Shown in pieces: positions 8,042 to 12,500 of a stretch of DNA of 12,500 nt. The stretch's first letter is position 1, and every line of letters begins with the position of its first letter. Below the pieces are notes generated by a model that ran no database searches, was not told the origin of the DNA, and was given only the letters and a program-made list of their open reading frames with translations. Made by a program: the position numbers and the translations under genes. The DNA is from Hepatocystis sp. ex Piliocolobus tephrosceles (taxonomy: Eukaryota > Apicomplexa > Aconoidasida > Haemosporida > Plasmodiidae), in assembly GCA_902459845.2 (NCBI GenBank), contig CABPSV020000407.1:1-12500 (forward strand). Direction: 5' to 3'.

Positions 8042-10595
8042 CTATTCAAACATTTTACATATGTTATACATATAATAAGTATATAAAAGTTGTAAAATTG
8101 TATGTTCATGAAATTTTTGTTCATCGATTTGTTTTATATTATTTTTATGCCCGTTCAGCTGATTGTTCTCATTTTCTTCAAATGTGTTGCTAAAAAGGAA
8201 GTCATGGTTAATATATAAAAAGAAACTGACATGATTTTTTTTTTTAAACAAAAACTTAATAATATTCTTTGCGTATGTAGGAACAGTATTCGTGCTAAGA
8301 AAGTAAGATTGTATGTAATTTATAAATACATTTTCAAAGTTATTAACATTATTAAATGTTAACAAATGATTAAGAGCATTATCAGCACTAAGTGTTTTAT
8401 TATTATGTACGTTCATATTTTTTTTATTTTTTTTTTTCATTATATCAAAAACTGGAATGTTTATATCTATAAGTGTAAAATGAAATTTTTTTTTTTTTTT
8501 TTGGATAACATTTTTACAAGACCGTAATAATGTAAGTTTTATCAAAAAAATAATAGAATATTTTTTAAATTTATTTAATTTTTTATAATTTATATATTTA
8601 TTTATATTTTTAACTTTTTTTAAATTTATAGAATGTGCATATAAACATGAGTTTTTATTTGTATAAGTGTGGGTATTCAGCTTATTGTCTTTTTCTACTG
8701 TCTTTTTTAAAAAACTTTCATTACGTTCGGTACTTCTTCCATTACGTTCGGTACTCCCATTACGTTCGGTGTTTCCATTACGTTCGGTACTCCCATTACG
8801 TTCGGTGTTTCCATAACGTTCGGTACTCCCATTACGTTCGGTGTTTCCATTACGTTCGGTACTTCCATTACGTTCGGTGTTTCCATAACGTTCGGTACTC
8901 CCATTACGTTCGGTGTTTCCATAACGTTCGGTACTCCCATTACGTTCGGTACTCCCATTACGTTCGGTGTTTCCATAACGTTCGGTACATTTTTTGTCAA
9001 GTTTTTTATTACGCGGGGCAGTAGTAGCATTAATGACAACACATGTTGTGTTAATTTTTTTTTTTTTTATTTCCTTTTTTGGTGAAGAAAAAAAATGAGT
9101 GTTTTCCATACAAGTATTATTAAAGATAAACTTACTAATGTTATACAAATTTTTGTTTTTTTGTGAATATATATTTAGCGTTAATTTATAATTATTATAA
9201 CCATATGTATAATTTAATTTTGTTTTTAATTTCTTGATTAGTTTTACCAAAATTGTTTTTCTATTTTTTTTATTAGATGTCTGTTTGCATTCTTTTGTAA
9301 AAAAGTTTGAACAGTTGTCAAAGTCGTTTTTTTTATCGTCACAATGGACTTTCTTATTATCATATGTTTTGTACTTTTTTTTCCCCTTCTCTTTCAAAAC
9401 CTTTTCTCTCTCTTTATTTTCCCCACTATAACAAAAATAATCATAAAACATATCTAAGAAAAATATATTTTTTTTTTTCATAAATGTAGCAGAAAAATTA
9501 AACAAAGTAACATTTTGTTTATTAATAAATTTGTTTATAGACTTATCAATAGCAATAGACATGAGACCATTACAAAAAATATTATTTACAAAAATAGAGT
9601 TGAAAGAATAGTAATCTTTCATAAAAATTAAAGATTTGTTATTAACTATTTTAATTCTGTTATTGTTTATTAAAAAATCATCAAAATTTTTTTTTTTTAT
9701 ATCCAAAATGCAATATAATTGTGGATTTTCATTAATTTCATGATTCTCATTTCTGTTTCCGTCTTTAGCGGTACTGTTTATGCTTATTGTACTACTATTA
9801 TTCTCAATTTTCTTAACACTTTTTGGTAAAAAAGAAAAAAAATAATTTTTTTTTTTTTTTTCTTGTTTGTTTAATACATTACACTTTTTTGATGTTAACT
9901 CACTGTGAAAAACTGTTTTCAATTTGTTATTAATTTTTTTTATTTCTTTATTATAAAAAAAAAATTTTATTTTATTCATCATACATATAAGATCTTGTTC
10001 GGTCATGTCTATATTTTCCATATTATAATTATCATATAATAAAGTTAAAATTTGTATTAACGAAATTAATTCATTGTGGAAATTTTCATACTCAATTAAT
10101 AATGTATGATATTCATAATTTTTGTTTTCATTTTTTAAAATTAACTCTTTTTTTTTTCGACTCTTTTTTTCTAATTTTAAATAATTTTTTAATTCTTTTA
10201 AGTCATCATATTTTATTTCATTACCATTGTTTACATTACCATTTTTTACATTACCATTTTTTACATTACCATTGTTTACATTACCATTTTTTACATTACC
10301 ATTTTTTACATTACCATTTTTTACTTTATCATTTTTTTCACTATTACTTTGCTTATTTTCGTTATAACACAATTGTAACACATTTTTACATTCGTTAATT
10401 AATTTGTGAACATTTTTTATATTAACGTTCATATCGAAATCGTTTATTTTATTTTTTAACAACAATGTTACTCTTCCCAACAAATGAAACTTTTGATAAA
10501 TGTTTTTATTTATGTCACTTGCGCTAGGATCATTTCCATAATGCAGTTTAAATCTTCTTTTGAATTCCTTCACTTCTTTTTTTGCTGTCTATAAT

Positions 10596-10647
<52 letters not shown>

Positions 10648-12500
10648 ATATGTAACAAAATGGACATTTTTTTTTTTTATTCAAATAAAAATCGCAATTG
10701 CTATACCACGTAAAATGTAAAAAAATATGACAAACATATGCATATGTATGTAAATATATATATATATATGTGTGTGTGTTTTTTTTTTTTTTTCTCTTAG
10801 ACATTACCTGCAACTTGTTAAAAATGTTCTCTATCTCCACCTTTTTCTTTTGTGCAGTCTTTATATAATACATTAGCAATTTTTTTTTTTCATAATACTT
10901 ACCACTGTTTTTATTACTACCGGTTTGACCACTAGTTTGACTACATATGTTAAAATATTTTTTGTTATCATTGCACACTAATAATGAATTTTCACTTTTA
11001 TGTATAAAATTGGAATGTATTATTTTATTAAATGATTTCATATTTTTTCTATTTTTTTTTTGTTCAGATTTAGTATTACATTCTTCTTTTTTTCGTTGTG
11101 TTATATTTGTAGTAATAGTGTCTGGGTTTTTTTTTGTTTCATTATTTTTGTTTGTCTCTGCGCTTGGTTCAGGTGCTACGTTTACTGTTGCTGTAACTTC
11201 TGCGGTTTCTGCTAATGTAACTTTTTCTTCTTCGGTTTTTATCTTTATAGCTTCTGTTGCTTCTTCGGATTCTACTTCTGTATTTTTTTCTTCTGCGGTT
11301 TCTGCTTCTATGGATTCTATAGATTCTATGGATTCTATAGATTCTTTGGATTCCATGGATTTTATGGATTCCATGGATTTTATGGATTCCATGGATTTTA
11401 TGATTTCTACTGTTTCTCCTTCTGCGTCTTCTGCTATTGTTACTCTCGATGATGATTCTCTTCCTTCTCCTCGTTCGATACGCATTACCAATTGCGTGTT
11501 CCTCTTTATACCGTCATTTTTTCCTGTTACTTGTTTGATTTGGCTATCTCTGATCTCTTCAAAAGAGTTATATCTTTCAGTTTTTAACTTACATACGTCT
11601 TGGAAAATATTTTTTTTTTTTTCTAAATTCTGTCTTGTTAATATTTTTTTTTCATAATTATTATTTTTTTTTATGAACTGTTGTTCATGCTCATGTCCAT
11701 AAACATCCATTGTATATTCTTTATTTTTTTTATCATGTGCAGAATAAACACTTCTATTTTTTTTTTTTCCTATATAGTTATAATCGTTGCATTGTTTCAA
11801 ACATTCCAACAAATTAAATTGTTGATGGTTCATATTTTCTACCATCATCAACAGCGCATTGTTTGAAATTTCTTCAGCTTGATCCAGAGTAAAATATAAA
11901 TTATACATTTGTTTTTTTTTTTGTAATTTATTTAATTTGTTATTATTTTTTTCGAATGTGTTGTTAAAAGTTTTTTTATAAAACTGTGTTGGTTTGTTAT
12001 AATATTGTTCGTTCATATTAAAAAGGTTAGTTTGTAAGTTTGTTATAGTAGTATCAAATATTTTATTCATAATTTTATCATTGTTATTATAAAAACTGTC
12101 ACTTTTGTTATGAACACGGCCTATACTACTACTACTACTACTATTATTATCAGTTTGTATTGGATCCCATTTATTTTCTCTTGTTTCTGCTATATAACTT
12201 ACCAATTCAACGAAAGAAGGGTTATATACTGAATAAACAAAATTATTAGATATAGTAACTGTTTGCTTCGTTTTAAAATATAAATATAAATATTTAAAAT
12301 AATAATTCGTATTAATAAAAAAAATTAAAAAATTGTCAGAATGTATATTTTGATTTAATGGATATTTATATAAAGATATAAATAATTTAAATTCGTTTTT
12401 TATTTTATCTATTTGTTCTGAACTGTTCATATTTTTTATAATTTTAATATCACAATTATTACATAAAACACATTTTGATATATCTTTATACAGAAAATAT
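8042..12500 (-). CDS. Divergent kinesin motor-like protein (probable pseudo-motor), 5' end outside the window
   Basis: On the minus strand, an exon running from beyond 12500 to 10808 is spliced to a final exon 10588-8042 ending in TAG. At least 1389 residues are encoded if counted from the Met at 12430. The last exon shows kinesin core elements in the correct order: a beta-1-like strand LYCILDIKK (~9718), YSFNSIFVNN (FxFDxVF position), NVTLFNFSATF (P-loop position, ~9514-9482), KLTLNIYSQKNKNLYN (EIYNE..DLL position, 9187-9140), KKYSIIFLIKL (SSRSH-IF position, ~8566), FTLIDINIPVFD (LVDLAGSE position, 8479-8444), NKTLSADNALNHLL (8401-8360) and VPTYAKNIIKFLF (YRdSKLT position, 8284-8246). GxxGxGKT, SSRSH and DLAGSE are not conserved, so ATPase activity looks unlikely. 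Charged, probably coiled-coil sequence precedes the motor-like part, as in kinesin-14. No Met is needed at 12430, because the frame stays open to the edge. The kinesin relationship is inferred from pattern, not from a search. Confidence 0.65.
8714..8986 (-). repeat. 18-bp coding repeat (TERNGS/TERYGN), 15 copies
   Basis: Fifteen tandem six-residue units (TERNGS, TERYGN, TERNGN, then TERNGRS and TERNES at the end) are encoded on the minus strand. Each TERYGN is followed by TERNGS, giving partial 36-base higher-order periodicity. One unit carries a 3-base insertion that keeps the frame. The array lies between the EIYNE-like strand and the switch-I-like segment of the motor-like domain. Plus-strand openness across the array (HYVRCF-type repeats) is a shadow. 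Confidence 0.95.
10220..10324 (-). repeat. 15-bp coding repeat (VKNGN/VNNGN), seven copies
   Basis: Seven five-residue units, VKNGN or VNNGN, are encoded on the minus strand near the start of the last exon of the kinesin-like gene. The array separates the conserved-looking helical motif at the exon start from the Lys/Glu-rich probable coiled coil. The copies are nearly identical in DNA. Confidence 0.95.
10463..10588 (-). other. Conserved-looking F-x3-F-x5-P-x3-D motif at the start of the last exon
   Basis: The first ~42 residues of the exon read as an amphipathic helix, then EFKRRFKLHYGNDPSASDI, then a second helix KNIYQKFHLLGRV. The pattern of aromatic, basic and 'yGxxPsxxDI' residues followed by 'Y..y..L' resembles a short motif I associate with FAM13-family C-termini and Sld2-like proteins. 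The upstream exon ends KKKVEIENIFNKLQ, so the helix is built across the splice junction. The assignment is tentative; the local conservation-like character is clearer than the identity. Confidence 0.35.
10589..10807 (-). other. Intron of the kinesin-like gene
   Basis: On the minus strand the donor is CAG|GTAATG (G at 10807) and the acceptor is TTGCATTATAG (ending at 10589). The 219-base intron is phase 0 on both sides, joining ...AAG TTG CAG to ACA GCA AAA. It contains a 49-base A run on the plus strand (10598-10646), which is a 49-base T tract on the transcribed-sense strand close to the acceptor. It also has TA/TG dinucleotide repeats. Without splicing, the exon would run into low-complexity Phe-rich sequence, which I reject as coding. 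Confidence 0.88.
10598..10646. repeat. 49-nt poly(dA) tract inside an intron
   Basis: A pure A run on the plus strand gives an extreme poly(T) polypyrimidine tract for the minus-strand intron, ending eight bases before the first exon base side of the acceptor region. The length is likely variable and hard to sequence. Confidence 0.95.
11309..11398 (-). repeat. Ser/Glu-rich coding repeat (KSMESI, SIE) in the kinesin-like gene
   Basis: Minus-strand units KSMESI (three) pass into SIE units, followed by an acidic Glu/Ala/Thr segment extending to about 11157. The underlying DNA repeats a GATTCTATG/GATTCCATG 9-mer and 18-mer on the plus strand. The region is richer in G+C than its surroundings and probably encodes an exposed acidic linker. 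Confidence 0.9.
12121..12151 (-). repeat. Trinucleotide tract encoding poly-Ser/Asn
   Basis: An (ACT)n tract on the plus strand encodes a run of six Ser after two Asn near the N-terminal part of the visible kinesin-like exon. It is a short, probably polymorphic trinucleotide repeat. Confidence 0.85.

Noticed and set aside
8635..9042. Alternate frames over the TERNGS array (HYVRCF-type on plus, NVMETP-type on minus)
   Set aside because: Shadows of an 18-bp repeat. The TERNGS frame is part of an 848-residue open exon with conserved-looking flanks.
10589..10807. Continuation of the upstream exon frame to 10589 as coding
   Set aside because: The extension is Tyr/His/Ile-rich and ends in a poly-Phe run from the homopolymer. 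Consensus splice sites with matching phase explain it as an intron.
10898..10930. GQTGSNKNSGK resembling a kinesin P-loop (GQTGSGKT)
   Set aside because: It has inserted residues, lies upstream of the beta-1-like strand and so in the wrong order, and sits in low-complexity sequence. Probably coincidence, though an HMM search could test it.
10947..11657. Plus-strand 236-residue Ser/Val/Phe-rich frame
   Set aside because: It is the antisense of the acidic Ser/Glu repeat region of the minus-strand exon; it looks membrane-like only because Glu/Lys codons reverse to Phe/Leu/Ser.

Overview
The window is strongly A+T-rich (about 80% by eye). It has long poly(dA)/poly(dT) runs, (TA)n microsatellites, long exons full of in-frame amino-acid repeats, and short T-rich introns with GT..AG borders. 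This is the signature of a Plasmodium or closely related haemosporidian nuclear chromosome. The species cannot be fixed from sequence alone. Asn-rich tracts are modest and there are many short peptide repeats of other kinds, so I do not claim P. falciparum. No tRNA, rRNA, transposon, CRISPR array or bacterial-type feature was seen.

Layout. Positions 1-1353 are non-coding upstream DNA: 78 T at the very edge, many A/T homopolymers and TA repeats. Positions 1354-7199 (+) hold a complete three-exon gene (1354-4038, 4329-6909, 7033-7199) for a protein of about 1810 residues. Its N-terminal ~200 residues follow the importin-beta superfamily, closest to importin-11/Kap120. It carries seven separate in-frame tandem-repeat insertions. 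Its first intron contains a 31-bp minisatellite. Positions 7200-8041 lie between convergent gene ends and hold a 14-bp stem-loop just after the importin stop and an 11-copy array of a 14-bp unit.

Positions 8042 to beyond 12500 (-) hold the 3' part of a second large gene: exon 8042-10588, intron 10589-10807, and an exon from 10808 running off the right edge. The last exon appears to encode a very divergent kinesin motor-like domain. The order of kinesin core elements is kept, but the P-loop and switch residues needed for ATP binding and hydrolysis appear to be lost. It is preceded by a short conserved-looking motif and probable coiled coil, as in C-terminal-motor (kinesin-14-like) layouts.

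The two genes converge and show no obvious functional link: one is a nuclear transport receptor candidate, the other a candidate non-catalytic kinesin relative. The main points of interest are the pseudo-kinesin, the repeat arrays nested inside conserved folds, the intron minisatellite, and a 15-nt inverted match to it just upstream of the importin start codon.
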